In this document: one piece after another, positions 42,352-54,307 of the stretch
How positions within the stretch are numbered: position 1 is the stretch's first letter
Layout of the letters: every line of letters starts with the position of its first letter
Assembly (NCBI RefSeq): GCF_024362695.1
Contig: NC_065421.1
Span: 2,790,001 to 2,854,000, forward strand
Length of the DNA stretch: 64,000 nt
Direction of reading: 5' to 3'
Source: Pectinophora gossypiella
Lineage: Eukaryota; Arthropoda; Insecta; Lepidoptera; Gelechiidae
Notes under the pieces: generated by a model
The model's input: only the letters and a program-made list of their open reading frames with translations
What the model was told of the DNA's origin: nothing
Databases searched by the model: none
Position numbers and translations under genes: made by a program

Positions 42352-42674
42352 CGGTGCAGTGGAGCAAATAGAGTGTTAGGCTCACGATATGGAGGTCCGG
42401 GTTCGATTCCCGATGGGGACATTGTCGAAATCACTTTGTGAGACTGTTCTTTGTTTGGTATGGACTTTTCAGGCTTGAATCACCTGATTGTCTGAAAAAG
42501 TAAGATGATTCCATGCTTCGGAGGGCACGTTAAGCCCTTGGTCCCGGCTATTAGCCGTAAAATCACCTCCACCGACCCGCATTGGAGCAGCGTGGTGGAG
42601 TATGCTCCATACCCCCTCCGGTTAATTGAGGGGAGGCCTGTGCCCAGAAGTGGGACGTATATAGGCTGGTTATG
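42352..42674 (+). mobile_element. tRNA-headed SINE S1
   Basis: GTTAGGCTCACGATATGGAGG, B box GGGTTCGATTCCC, core GGGCACGTTAAGCCCTTGGTCC, tail GTGGAGCAGCGTGGTGGAGTATG ... GGGACGTATATAGGCTGG. The A-box end is altered. Confidence 0.75.
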
Positions 42675-42705
42675 CTTTGTGTAGCTATGTTGTAGTGGAG
42701 AACTG

Positions 42706-42851
42706 TACGGTCACGAGCATTAATACTATGTATACACTTTGGTACCATGTCACATTAACTTTTTTGACAAATTGAACTGTAGGTCTCACTAAATGTCAAA
42801 TATATTAGTGCGACAGAGTCCTAAAGTGGATATATATTGCTCATGACTGTA
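42706..42851. mobile_element. MITE-D copy 2
   Basis: TA CGGTCACGAGCATTAATACT ... ATTGCTCATGACTG TA. The most complete TA-to-TA copy. Confidence 0.78.
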
Positions 42852-43334
42852 CCCAGCAGTAGAATTGCAGTTTAGCTACATAAATGTTTACACCTACTAA
42901 CTATGTCTCGTCTTTTTGTATGAAACAGTGATGTGTCGAAAGACACCTTTAGCTACGATTGTTCCACACACAGCTACTCCATTAACCAGTCGTGTCAAGT
43001 CACTCGGCCCTATTGACAGATGATGCCATTTCGCCCGAGAATCGAACCCGCACTAGGGGAGCGCCTAACGATGCGTATGATTTATTACTGTCATTATTGT
43101 CAAGCAAAACCAAGAGGAGAAATATGCCATTTGCTACCGGGTCGATTTTCAGTCGTATTGACCTTTCGCGAGGAGTCGAAATTTGATTCGTTTTTAATGG
43201 GTAGTTAGAGTGATTTTCGGTTGCTTGGTGATGAAAAGGATGGTATATTCACGCAATAATTGTGTATTTGGACAATTTCTCCGTAGTAATCGACTTTTTA
43301 TATTCCAATATCATCCTTTGTAAGTTTTGTAGTG

Positions 43335-43569
43335 GAGCTCGGTGGCGCAGCGGTAAACGCGCTCGGTCTGCGCTTGTTGAAGTTAAGCAACTTTCGCAAA
43401 GGCCGGTCATAGGATGGGTAACCACAAAAAAAAGTTTTCATCTCGAGCTCCTCCGTGCTTTGAAAGGCACGATAAGCCGTTGGTCCCGGCTGCATTAGCA
43501 GTCGTTAATAACCACCATTCCGCACTGGGCCCGCGTGGTGGTTTAAGGCCCGATCTCCCTATCCATCGG
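43335..43569 (+). mobile_element. Chimeric tRNA/5S SINE S3, copy 2
   Basis: GAGCTCGGTGGCGCAGCGG, then GAAGTTAAGCAAC and GGTCATAGGATGGGTAACC, then the shared core (GGCACGATAAGCCGTTGGTCCC) and TCCCTATCCATC. About 95% like copy 1 by eye. Confidence 0.72.
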
Positions 43570-44285
43570 GGAAGGCCCGTGTTTTGTAGTGTCTGGAATG
43601 AAACTGAACGTGAGCACTTAGAAATAAAGCAAGAAGTGTTTATTATAAAGAGACACGGATTGTAGCGTTGACAGCGACTCTCCGAACGGCGATTCCCGCT
43701 ACGGCGATTCTGTTTACGGCAAGTGGCTTGATATCTCGTCTGTCATTTGCATGTACTTTTCGGTAAGTACAGTAACAAATATAAAAGAATAACTTATTAA
43801 CGTACTTATTTATGTAGGTAGTTCTATTTAACCCCCGACGCAAAAACGTGTCTGTCTGTGGCATCGTAGCTCCCAAACGGATGATCCGATTTTAATGCGT
43901 TTTTTTTTTGTTTGATAGGTATATCAGTCGAGAGTATTCTTGGCTATGTTTGATGGAAATCGGTTTAGGTCTTCAAGGTCATCAGGTCGTTGGTTAGGTG
44001 TGATAGGAATGTTACACGCTCAGTTTGCTTGCAAGCATTATGTGGGATCTGACATTTGAAACACTAAAGTCTTCTGGAACCACTGAGCTGGTCTGCTGTT
44101 AGCGTACTTTTTTTTTGGTCGGGTTTTTTTTTTAAGTTTAAATTTAATTTTTAATATTTATTATGTTAGAATGCACTGACCCGCTTCTGTTATTTTTGTA
44201 CAAAATTTTCCTGTACCCAGAGGTTGCCTGGAAGAAATTGCTGCATGAACAATAAGGCTGCCTGTTGTGTTTTTCTGTATATGTT
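43570..44285. other. No gene seen
   Basis: CCCCCGACGCAAAAACG ... CTGTCTGTGGCATCGTAGCTCC ... GATCCGATTTTAATGCG (43833-43900) looks like a common lepidopteran repeat; T- and A-rich runs follow. No ORF. Confidence 0.35.
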
Positions 44286-44440
44286 GTCAAATCAAATCAA
44301 ATCAAATATACTTTATTGCACAGAACTAAAATTTCAACAATCAGACATAACACATGAATACAGTACAATTTGGGTGGCCTTATTTCTCTAGAGCAATTTC
44401 TTCCAGGCAACCAACAAAAGGAGACAAACATTTACAACTT
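44286..44440 (+). mobile_element. SINE/LINE-tail-like repeat S6
   Basis: (AATCA)n, ATACTTTATTGCACAG, AACACATGAATACAGTACAA, and GGCCTTATTTCTCTAGAGCAATTTCTTCCAGGCAACC. The first 75 bp recur at 56318-56393. Confidence 0.55.
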
Positions 44441-44848
44441 GGATGCGGGATGGTGCAACAAAAAATAAATAAATAAATACCTAAAAGTAAAACTAAAGTT
44501 AATATAATAAATATTCTATACTATACGTACATAATATTAATAAATACTCAATTTAATATAATCCATATATACTAAAAATATACCTAACCATAATCTAAAG
44601 AAAACTATAATAATAAATAATAGACTATACACACACATACAAGATAGGTATTGAAACAGACATTATACAGACAGGATTATTAGACAGGTACACTAACCAA
44701 ACCCCGACCCACGACCCTAAGGTTACCTGGAAGAAAATGCTATCTAGCAATAATAAAAAAAAGTAAAAGAAAAATGTAAACAGTTACTAATGAATTTATT
44801 TTATTCTTATTCTTAATTATTTAAAGTGGAATTTATTGTTTTAGTGGA

Positions 44849-44990
44849 CATCTTACTTTTTGGACAATCCGCCTGTAATGTCCTATCCAAACTAGGGATC
44901 ACTAAGTGATTTTTGTGATTTGTCCCCACCGGGATTGGAAGTTGGGACCTCAGGATTCGCACAACGCTCAACCACTGGACCACAGAGGCC
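44849..44990 (-). mobile_element. SINE S2 head fragment
   Basis: ATCTTACTTTTTGGACAATCC ... GATTTGTCCCCACCGGGATTGG ... CGCTCAACCACTGGACCACAGAGG. Confidence 0.65.
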
Positions 44991-45352
44991 GTTCAATTAC
45001 ACCCTATTATTATTACCGTCTTGTTATTTTATTTTCTTAAATGTAATAAAGAGTTTTTGTATTGTACTGTACATAGTTTAAAAAATATATTAGGCATCAA
45101 TTTGTTATCAAAGCACGTTAAAGATAAAATTGGATTTGTCTATCAGTGACTGTTTCATTCTATAAGATACACCTATTAAACCGATTATCATAATCTGAAC
45201 ATGAAATTACGATTAATCTTGATAACAATAAATTCTAGCTAATACATAAATATCCTGAAATAGATTATGTTATATTGGATCGCAGTTTGGTCAAGATCAT
45301 GCCTATATAAACTCACGCCTATTTCTCATCGGGGTAAGCACAGACTATAATA

Positions 45353-45491
45353 GGGTGTCTACTATGAAAACACTAAAATTTTCATTAATTTTCTGACAGA
45401 AAATTCCACAGCAACACGGACCTCCGTGTTGCTCTATGTCTCAGAGTCATGATCCGAATTCCTGAGTATTCGGTACTATGTCACTAACACC
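45353..45491. mobile_element. MITE-B copy 4, diverged
   Basis: GGGTGTCTACTATGAAAAC ... CATGATCCGAATTCCTGAGTATTCGG ... ATGTCACTAACACC. The inner part contains CAACACGGACCTCCGTGTTG, a short perfect hairpin. Confidence 0.55.
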
Positions 45492-45494
45492 TTG

Positions 45495-45815
45495 TTTACT
45501 TCATCATCATCATCAATTTAAGAGTCACGCTCTTGCCGGTGTAGCATTTTCCGTTCCAGTCTATCAAAGACCAATTTCTTGACTTCCCTATAAGACACGA
45601 CGTTACCCTTTTCTTAATCTGTTCCATGCAAGCTCTTCTTGGTCTTCCCCTTCCTACCTTTCCTTCTAGCTTTCCTTGTATTATGTTTTAATAAATTTGT
45701 CGTGTCTTATTAAGTGTCCAATCATCTTGCCTCTTCTGTCCTCAATAATTCTCAGTATTTGTCTCTTTTCCCTTACTCTTACTAGCACTTCCTCATTTGT
45801 AACCCATTCTGTCCA
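45495..45815 (-). mobile_element. RTE-like LINE 3' fragment (LINE-A), copy 2
   Basis: The minus strand encodes KLEGKVGRGRPRRA-like codons (GGAAGGGGAAGACCAAGAAG) with the AAGAGCGTGACTCTTAAATTGATGATG tail. Frame broken. Confidence 0.6.
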
Positions 45816-46294
45816 ACTGTATAATTAATTGCAGAAAAAAATAGTTAAGTATAAAAGAGACTTATACACTTGTCAAATGGCGGCCTTATCGCTTTAAGCA
45901 ATTTGTTCCAGACAACCATAAAGCGAGGAAAATATGTAAAAGTACAAGGACGGCGGTTTTTTAACGATACCAAACAGCAAAAATACGCAAATGTTCGATT
46001 TTCTGTTTACTTTTTTAATTGGGAAATTACGCAGCCATTTTTCCGTTTGCTGATTGATGATTTATCACCACGTCAATACCAAAGTTGTGGACGTAATCTG
46101 AAATACGCGATGCATCATTAGTCGAGAGGTTTTCAATCATTTAATTTTTCACGTGTTCGATGTTTTCACTCTTTATTGTTGATTGATAGTTGTGTGCGAA
46201 AAAGGATTACGGTGGTCGAATCTACTGCACATTTAGGACCCTATCTCAATAGGACATCATGGTGACGCTACCAAAATGCATGCAGTTAACAACT
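45816..46294. other. No gene seen
   Basis: Only an S6-type block near 45880 (GGCGGCCTTATCGC ... AATTTGTTCCAGACAACC). Confidence 0.4.
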
Positions 46295-46452
46295 GGGGGG
46301 TTAAAATGGCCACATCGAAGCAATTCACCTAAGAAAGCAATATTGCTTTTTGACATTTGTTTGCATTGCTCACTTACTTTTATATGCGTGACTGTCAAAT
46401 TGCAATATTGCTTTTTTCGATGAATCGCTTCGATGTGGCTTTTTTAACCCCC
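46295..46452. mobile_element. MITE-A copy 3, best-preserved
   Basis: GGGGGGTTAAAATGGCCACATCGAAGC on the left and its reverse complement-like GCTTCGATGTGGCTTTTTTAACCCCC on the right; internal GCAATATTG pairs as well. Nearly the whole 158 bp can fold into a hairpin. Confidence 0.8.
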
Positions 46453-46772
46453 AGATATATTACGGATTACTTCCCCTAACTCATACTTCATACAATTATG
46501 TTTTTCTTCTTCATGTTGAATAAGCATAACAGACCATCCCTAAAATAATGTATCTAATTTGCTGATTACCCACCACATGGTAAATAATAATCCGCCAACG
46601 CAATTATTTGGACAGTGTCCGGTATTATGGATGTCCCTACTCACATTTACCCTAACAGCAATTAATATCCGGTTCATATTCCGAACAGAAGCATTCTTGT
46701 TAGGTTTGTTTCCATTGTATGCTTGATTATGACCAAACACAAACGTTTTACCTTCTCGTGTGGGTTGTACTC

Positions 46773-46975
46773 AATGATCGACCTAATCAGGTACCAGGAT
46801 ATGATCCGGAGATCCCGGGTTCGAATCCCGGTGGGGACATATCACAAAAATCACAATGTGATCCCTAGTTTGGTTAGGACATTACAGGCTGATCACCTGA
46901 TTGTCCAAAAGTAAGATGATCCGTGCTTCGGAAGGCACGTTAAGCCGTTGGTCCCAGTTACTACTTTACTGATAT
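46773..46975 (+). mobile_element. SINE S2, 5' head altered
   Basis: GGGTTCGAATCCCGGTGGGGACATATCAC ... GATTGTCCAAAAGTAAG ... core CGGAAGGCACGTTAAGCCGTTGGTCCC ... ACTGATATAAGTGG. An S8 fragment follows (46988-47095). Confidence 0.7.
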
Positions 46976-47095
46976 AAGTGGAATATATTTTTTTTTCTTT
47001 TAACTAAGTACCCACGCTTCATCGAGCATTCTGTTTGACCAAAGTGATAGGTGATAGGTGACCCGAGCGTATCCCAATATAGATTAAGTACCTAT

Positions 47096-48569
47096 AAATG
47101 TAATTACCAACATCATAAAACGGGTTTTTTGATCGATCTGTTTGTTTGTTTGTTTGTCACCCTTATTTTCACGGTTATTTCATATGTGACCTGAATAAAG
47201 CAATTTATTCGAATGTCACATAGGTATTTAATTTAGAATGAAAAACTAGAGGCCTCCTGCAGGAGGCTACTGAAGTGACATAGCTAGCCTACTTTAACCG
47301 AAATTATTTTACTATGACTAAGCGAATGTTGGCAAGGTATACTCTCATTTAACCCAGGTACCTACCTACACTTCTCATCAAAAAATTAAAACATAATTAT
47401 CAAAAAGACACGAACACACTTGAATAAATGAAATTTGGAATGTGAATTTAAAAAAATATTATGTATTAAACACGAGATACAACAATAATTAATTGTAATG
47501 TTCCAAATTCAAATTTGGAATTTCATTAAATTCTTGTTGCATAAAAATTTGAAAGTGCTTAGTATTTGTGTGTGTTTGGTGTATTTTGTGTGTTGTATGT
47601 GTGTGCTGTTTATGTGTGTATTTGGTATATTTTGATGGGAATACATACGGTGATACGGTTCATCATAAATTTCTTCTCATAACAATGAATTTGAGCAGGA
47701 CTATAACAGTAAACTTTTTTAATAGGTCGATCCCTGCGCAGGTAATCAAATGTTAAATAAAGTAAAGAACTTATTAATTTTGTAAAAATCACATTAATTT
47801 CGTGCGTGAATCTTTAAAAATACCTATGAATATTTCAGATTCCGAGAGTGTCTGTTAAGTGTAGAAGCTATTACCTACTTTGGTGGAAGCAAGAAGACAC
47901 CATGATATACACAACGTCAGTAGATTAGTTTAGGGGCGCGGCAGCCATGACATATTAGGCTTATACATCACATCTCATATATGTGAGTAAAATATGACCA
48001 TTGTTTTACTTGATTACCAAGCACGCCCTTACACGTTAACTAATGAAAGGTAATTAGTTTATGAGATAGTTTATGGCTTTTAGTTTCGTTAAAAATGAGT
48101 CGTGATGGGAGGCGAATTAATTTTTTGAATTTATTACATATTTTTGGTTGTTTAGACAAAAATATAGACCGTAGGAAAATTTAATTCGTTTGATAACCGA
48201 TGTAGAAACCGAGACATTAGTGTATTTTGCTGTGGGGTCATGCTGCAGATGCCATTTTAAATAAATTCATGATTTTAAGTACAATTTAGTATTCATAATA
48301 TTCTCATTACGTTCTTTTCGTCTCATCAAATGTCAAAAACATAATTTTATTTTCAAGAAGAGGTTATATAAAACTAGATAGATTCTGAATTTGAAATTAT
48401 TTGCTTCGAATGTTGTTTCTTTATTTCAGGTGAGATTTAGATATTATGTATAGGAATAATGTGATTACTTATAAAACAAGTGTGTTGATAAAAACTCTAT
48501 ATTTCAGAGAAACTCAACCTAGTTCTTCACAACAATACTTTATTGTGTCTTTAAGAAGACATTGGCCCC
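47096..48569. other. No gene seen; Tc1 TIR relic
   Basis: 47369-47393 matches the outer end of the Tc1 terminal repeat (CACTTCTCATCAAAAAATTA), and 47440-47530 contains an ATTTGGAAT palindromic stretch that may be a deleted relative. (TGTG)n at about 47566-47620. No coding sequence. Confidence 0.45.
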
Positions 48570-48954
48570 GATTCCTGCAGACACCGCCTAATTTTATTTT
48601 AAGTTATATCCGTCATTTTCATATACGTGGAAAAGGAAAGGGACGGATGATTCACAGCTCTTTTTAGGAAGAGAGAGATTCAATTTTAGGAAGAATGAGT
48701 AAATGAATGAATAACCCGGGCGAAACAAAAAGGTACGTCGCTGGTATGCAATCCGTTTAACGTGCTGTCTTCTTAACTGTGTCGGGTTATTGACTGATGT
48801 AAAATTTTTAGACGGTTGGTTTAGATTTGTGTTTAAAATTGACGTGTGTTCCATAAATTTTATGCTTGTCGATTACCCGTCCTTTTCCTTTTCGGCGGAT
48901 AAGAAAATGACAGATATAACTTAAAATCAAATTAGACGGTATTTACAGGAATTA
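48570..48954. mobile_element. MITE-E, 385 bp with about 60-bp inverted repeats
   Basis: Left ATTCCTGCAGACACCGCCTAATTTTATTTTAAGTTATATC pairs with the right end GATATAACTTAAAATCAAATTAGACGGTATTTACAGGAAT. The arms extend through GTCATTTTC and AAAGG. The interior (CCCGGGCGAAACAAAAAGG) recurs loosely in 29896-30150. Confidence 0.72.
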
Positions 48955-49060
48955 GAACCATTATAAATATTACCCTCAATACGCGTTGCGATTCGTTTAT
49001 GTACATCTAATAAAAAAATCGTGAGTAATGAGATTTACAAGCCTTTTGTATGGCTTCTAG

Positions 49061-49388
49061 AGCCGTGGTAGCCCAGTTGGCAGAACGCTTGCCTCTGACT
49101 TAGAGGTCGCAGGTTCGAATCAATCACAGGCCTAACCAATGATTGTCGAATTTGTTTTCGAATTTATGTTTGGCTCATAAATGATTATCACATGCTCAGC
49201 GGCGGATAAAAAAAAAACGTGAGGAAGCCCAGCTTCCCGAGAAATGCATTTTCGGAGGTATGTGATCTAACCTGTATTGGGCTGGTTTTCCCTTCGCGGG
49301 TTGAAAGTCAGACAGCCGGTCGCTTCTGTATAAAACCGGACCTTTCAAATCTTCTGGTTAGGTAAACCCTGTGAAAAACGGGATAATA
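49061..49388 (+). mobile_element. tRNA-headed SINE S4, complete copy
   Basis: AGCCGTGGTAGCCCAGTTGG (A box), GAGGTCGCAGGTTCGAATC (B box), ATGATTGTCGAATTTG, CTCAGCGGCGGATAAAA, CCTAACCTGTATTGGGCTGG-like segment, GTAAACCCTGTGAAAAACGGGATAATACT tail. Confidence 0.78.
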
Positions 49389-49863
49389 CTAGGGAGATGA
49401 TTGTATGGCTTTTATATGGCGCATTCATGAACAGAAGCGATACGGCGTACTAACCAATAAAAACATAAAAAACGAAAATGAATAAAAATATAATGTAATA
49501 AACAGTTATAACAATATGATGTATTTCATGACGTATATTTTATCCTATTCTTCCTGTAAACACTGTGATCAGCGTGATAATACTACCAAGTTGAGATGAC
49601 ACTAACTTTTCCTATTACCACCAACAAGGTACCTCCGTTTTTATTTAACTTGGTAATCTTCTGTCCCTTTGTTAAGTGACAGTTGCTTAAGGGGATTTAG
49701 AACTTTACCTATTTAACAGACAGTTTGAAGAAATTAAAAAGTGTTCCAAATTTTTTAAGATAAGTCTGTGCGACGCCTAGTGTCAATTGTGTTGAGGAAG
49801 CCTTGAGGATAAATAAATATCTGTTACCTTTTAAGGTTACGAACCTCAAAATGAGAAACGGTT
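49389..49863. other. No gene seen
   Basis: AT-rich sequence between SINE S4 and S7, without ORF or repeat that I recognise. Confidence 0.35.
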
Positions 49864-50460
49864 CATCATCATCACTAACTGAAGAGCCACGCTCTTATTG
49901 GTGGAACATTCTTCATGGTTCTTTTTAGGGAAAAATAGGGCAGTGGTTTCCCTCTTGCCTTCCGCCCGCAGTACTTTGTCTAACGCGAGAGGGATAGCGC
50001 CCAGAGTAGTCTATTTCAAAGCCGTACTAGGACTTCTGTCCTCCGTCTCTGAATAGTACTGACAGTTACTGCTGCCCTCTGTCAGGTTCCAGGTTACAGT
50101 CTCTGTGATGCGCTCCTTCCGTCCTGCATTGCAGTACCGATGGCTCCTATCTCCGGCTCTGCAACCGTTGAGGTCTTCATCCGCATCCCTGGGCAACGTT
50201 ATACCCCGCTCTGGGTCCCTATCCGAGTTTAGCCACCATCTCACTGCGGCCTACTGAAGTAAGAGGCGCCCACCCCCGCGGCAAGGACGCGCCGAACAAG
50301 AATAGCCCCAGTGCAGGGCAGAGAAGGTGACTCTGTCCCCCTGGGACCGGGTCTTGAATGAAAGTCTTGAATGAGACCAAAACCAAAGGCTTTTCCTGCG
50401 ATTGTACCACAAACAACAAGACCATCGTCTCATGATGCTAACTGCTGCTTGATGCTGCAC
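49864..50460 (-). mobile_element. SINE-like S7, longest copy
   Basis: The minus strand runs from about 50460 to the tail AAGAGCGTGGCTCTTCAGTTAGTGATGATGATG at 49866. GC-rich middle with short open frames (for example 50244-50011) that have no known domain and no conservation of frame between copies, so I treat it as noncoding. Confidence 0.5.
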
Positions 50461-50800
50461 TCAAGACATATGTCGAACTGTCTAATAAAGAAGTAAACAC
50501 GTAAAGGTTAATTAAAAAAAGATGTGTTAAAAAAAATCCTCCCGAGTGTACCGCCATGAAAACTTACTCTGAAATAAAAAGGAAGAAAATTAATTCAATT
50601 AATTAAGCGAAGATTAAGAAAATCTGCGAAACAGAAAAAGAAACAGACTTACTCATTAAAACTTTAGGTTTTAATAAATAAAAAGATATTATGACTCGGA
50701 TTGAATAAAATTTGAAGATAGGGCATTTATTTCTCTTTATTAGAATATGTAAATAATGCTGTAAGCTCCCCGAAAAAAATATGGTGAAACTTTACAATTT

Positions 50801-51084
50801 TCTTCTTCTATCATGTGAGTTGTAAGGTGGATTACCAATCTAATCAACCGTGGTGTCAGGGTTACTATTGAGCCGCCAAAGGCCCCTGACGTGACTCATG
50901 TAACGGCTACGTACTTACATCAGTAAGTAGTAACCGGGACCAACGCGAACGGCTCATCTTACTTTCGGACAATCAGGCGATCAGTCTGTATTGTCCTAGT
51001 CAAACTAAGGATCACAAAGTGATTTTTGTGATATGTCCACAACCGGGATTCGAACCCGGGGCTTCTGGATCGTGAACCCAACGC
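50801..51084 (-). mobile_element. tRNA-headed SINE S2
   Basis: TTCTTCTATCATGTGAG ... TTGAGCCGCCAAAGGCCCC ... CAGTAAGTAGTAACCGGGACC ... GGGATTCGAACCCGGGGC ... GAACCCAACGCG. The head end is lost. Confidence 0.72.
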
Positions 51085-51591
51085 GGTGATCCCTGATCTA
51101 GAGTATGTCATAAACGACCATTAAGAGTGGTTACAAGTTATCATCTGACGAGTCCCCCTCAATCACCCTTTTCAAACTAAAAAATAGTTTTCAAAAATGT
51201 CGCGAACTGACGTATCTGAAATTTTTGGCGAAACTGATTTGCACTTTTAACAATTGTGAATAAGACACAAATTACTTTAGCAAAAAAATTACAGATACGT
51301 CATTTTTAGCAAAGTCAGCCGCATTTTGGAACCACTATAAAGCTTATCTCTCTCACAACATTACTCCAAGGTAAGACTATAAACTGGGTACAAAAAAAAT
51401 GAATAATGTCCAAAGTTCTATAGTTGTCGTCGCTGTTAACTTTTTTATTTCAACTTTTCCTTTTTTTTTCTTCGAAATGGATTTTTTTTTGTTAATTGCC
51501 TTGTTAAATAAGTTTGTCGTAACTTCGTAAGTTTGCTCGTTTGTGAAGTTTATGAAAATTTTAGGTTTGGTTATGGTCCACGGCTGTTGTG
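51085..51591. other. No gene seen
   Basis: A small inverted pair (GACGTATCTGAAATTTTT at 51211 and AAAAAATTACAGATACGTC at 51284) may be a short MITE. The remainder is AT-rich. Confidence 0.4.
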
Positions 51592-51726
51592 TAAGGTCAC
51601 GAGTACTAATATGTCATACACTTTAAAACCATGTCACATAAACTTTTTTGACAAATTAAACCGTAAGAGTCATTAAATGTCAAATATGATAGTGCGACAG
51701 GGTTCTAGAGTGGGTACATGACTGTA
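51592..51726. mobile_element. MITE-D copy 3
   Basis: TA AGGTCACGAGTACTAATATG ... GGGTACATGACTG TA. Slightly shortened on the right. Confidence 0.68.
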
Positions 51727-51980
51727 CAGGTGCCCACATTTGGAAGTTGAATTTATGCCTTTGCTGTAGAAAAGTCAACTTACAATTCTTTAATGCGACT
51801 TCCAAATTCTTAATAATGAATCGTACAAGTGCCACGTGGTATGAGGTGATCACCACACCGCCTATTAAAATGGTTCATTATGACAAAATCCCTCTGGACT
51901 GTTAAGTGGAAAACATAGAATATTACTCGTAGCTTTTGCCCGTGGCTTCCCTCGCGTTAGATTCGGGATTACACAGTTCC

Positions 51981-52152
51981 TCTTATCGTGTGGGTTGTGA
52001 ATACCAACCTCATCAACCCCAGTGTCAGGGTTATTATAGAGCTGCCAAAGGCCCCTGACATGGCTCATGTAACGACTACATACTTATATCAGTAACCGGG
52101 GATTAACGTGCCTTCCGAAGCACGGATCATCTTACTTTCGGACTTTGTCCTA
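51981..52152 (-). mobile_element. SINE S2 tail fragment
   Basis: TCTTATCGTGTGGGTTGTGA ... CAACCCCAGTGTCAGGG ... GAGCTGCCAAAGGCCCC ... CGTGCCTTCCGAAGCACGG. Stops at the core. Confidence 0.65.
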
Positions 52153-52519
52153 AGGGGTTACAAGGAAACAAAAAGTCTACGTCATTCTTTATATAGGTGG
52201 AAACTTGTTATTGGCTTATATATTAAGTATGATATTTTTGCTATAGTTGTTAAGAGACTCTTTTTGAGAGTCTTTTTGTAATTATTTATTTTTATTTCGG
52301 TGCAATAAAGTGTATTTGTATTATATTGTATTGTATTGTAAGAGCTGTTGGTCTCCCAAATATTAAATAAATGAATTCTCCATCCCTTCAACATAAGAAA
52401 AATCACTTCAATTCATCGCTCCATTTTGCCGTGGAAGACTGACAAATATGCAGAGATTTATAATATTAGTACGGATAAAATAACTAATATTATGAAATTA
52501 AATTCAAATTAAATAAAAC

Positions 52520-52622
52520 TGTGCTATAGCCCTGTTCGAAGAACGCTTGACTTACTTCGTACTGTGACGGGTTCGAAACTCCGCTCGGACTTCAAACCAT
52601 TGAATTCGACTTTACGAGTTTG
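52520..52622 (+). mobile_element. SINE-like S5, head fragment
   Basis: GCGCTTGACTTACTTCG-type head, B box GACGGGTTCGAAACTCC, then CAAACCATTGAATTCGACTTTACGAGTTTGAGAT. Opposite orientation to the other S5 copies. Confidence 0.45.
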
Positions 52623-52634
52623 AGATTCTCTATG

Positions 52635-53045
52635 TAATAATTGCGTAGCATCTGTGGTGTGAAGTTGAGTGATAGAATGAGAAACAGTGTGATAAGACAG
52701 AGATGTGGTGTAAAAGACGATATAGTGACTAAGATTGAGAAGGGAATGTTAGGTTGGTTTGGACACGTAGAGCGGATGAATGATAATAGAATTGCAAAAG
52801 CGGTATATAAAGCGAAAGTTGATGGTAGGGCTGGCAGAGGAAGACCTAGAAGGACTTACATTGACCAAATTGGAGATGTCCTTAGAAAAGGTTTAATACG
52901 ATCTACTCTGAACCGGCGTGCGTGTATGAAGCGATTGATGAATGTGGAGGAAGCAAGAGAAGTGTGTCAGGATCGAAGCAAATGGAAGTATATAGTCTCT
53001 GCTTACCTCGATGGGAAATAGGCGTGAGTTTATGTATGTAATAAT
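52635..53045 (+). mobile_element. LINE-B 3' end with remnant ORF (RTE-like)
   Basis: The open stretch 52641-53021 (126 codons) encodes GWFGHVERM, GRAGRGRPRRTYIDQIGD and RSTLNRRACMKRLM...CQDRSKW, the conserved C-terminal end of an RT frequent in lepidopteran RTE/CR1-like LINEs. RT catalytic motifs are absent. The element ends in GTGAGTTTATGTATGTA. At least six shorter copies exist in the window (10975, 14225, 19020, 59333, 60055 minus and 60395). Confidence 0.7.
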
Positions 53046-53409
53046 TGACTTCACGCCGATTTGTACCCGGTTAATGTCAATACCCTCTTACGAATGGGTC
53101 TTAAACATAGCTGACGAAGTCACTATTGTCTACTTCTTCGGAGATATAGGTACGCGTTATGCCATATTGTTATTTTAACTTCTAGCCAGTTATTTCATGA
53201 ACCATAATATGTTCGAATAGGTACAATGATTCGAATAACAGGAAAGCATACGAGCCCCAATTCTAGCTAAGTGCGAGGGCGTGTATTCCAATTGCTTCGG
53301 ATTTATCGTGCTATAATAAATTTTCGTGCCCTTTTCTGGCCCATTAAATACCACGAAAAGTCTAATAAGCCGAAATGATATCGAGGAATTGTCGTAAGTA
53401 GTTATTTTT

Positions 53410-54065
53410 CTTATTTATTTAACAGTTTATTGTATACAGAACAGGATATAAAATAATTAGACTAACACAAGACACACAAACGGTTCAGCTTCTTCTAGTA
53501 GAAATATCTTCTAGGCACTTCCAGCAGACCGGGAAAGAGATGAACTTAAAAACTAAAAGAGGGCAGATGAGCGTAAATAGAAAATAACACATACAATAAT
53601 GTTAACAATACTTACACACATATACGTTTACTAATTATTTATTAAATAAAAATACATAAACAAGTACATTCCATCCAACTACAATTGTAACAACACACAT
53701 ATTATTAAAAACAAAACATAAAAAAGGGATAAAAAGCTATAAATAAAAAATGTCCTCCAGCTCACCACATCGAGGCTAAGTCCCCAGAATACTGGCCACG
53801 TTGCCACTCTGCACCGCCAAACTGACCCTTTGGGCAAAATAACTGCCTGCTCTAGGGTCGGAAGTTGCCTCGATGAGGCGAGCTGAAATTGTCTTTAAAA
53901 ACTGTCGTGCTTCTGGACCCCATGGGCCCAACGTTTCTACAGCAAAATGCAAGAAAAAATAACCTGCACCCAGACCCTGATACTTACGCCGCTTTCCTAA
54001 TTCCGCAGCCGCAGCCGCCGAACCCGGCTGAGAAGCCATCGCCACTATGTGAGAGGGAGCCATCG
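53410..54065 (-). mobile_element. LINE 3' region with ORF C-terminal remnant
   Basis: The minus-strand frame 54063-53776 (95 codons) ends FAVETLGPWGPEARQFLK ... DPRAGSYFAQRVSLAVQSG...SILGT and then a stop. I recognise this C-terminus as common at the end of reverse-transcriptase-type predicted proteins in invertebrates. A 3' UTR with AATAAA and an AAATAAATAAG tail follows down to about 53410. The upstream RT is absent. Confidence 0.5.
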
Positions 54066-54184
54066 TATCAACACACGTTACTTACATAAATATCACATAA
54101 GTGTAATTTCATTGCGAAATAATATTTGACGAACTATTACAATTGATTGTGTTGTGCATGTACTTGTTCGCATAAATCGTTGAA

Positions 54185-54307
54185 CTGGCGCTTCGGCTAC
54201 GCGACGCCAGCGCTGGCGTCGCGTCGCCGCGGCGTTCGCGTCGCGTCGACGTTGCGCGGACGCTGAAACGACGACGACCCTCGATAGTCACTAGTGTGGG
54301 GGGTCTC
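54185..54307. repeat. GC-rich CpG-dense repeat island, copy 2
   Basis: Shares the hexamer-rich core CTGGCGTCGCGTCGCCGC and the terminal CTAGTGTGGGGGGTCTC with 12723-12858, in the same orientation. Starts about 120 bp beyond the LINE remnant. Confidence 0.6.

Noticed and set aside
50011..50460. Overlapping open frames of 68-77 codons on the minus strand
   Set aside because: They lie in repeat S7, and other copies do not keep the frame.
53776..54063. Small host gene of 95 codons on the minus strand
   Set aside because: The C-terminal sequence is the kind found at the end of LINE polyproteins, and a LINE-like 3' UTR with tail follows.
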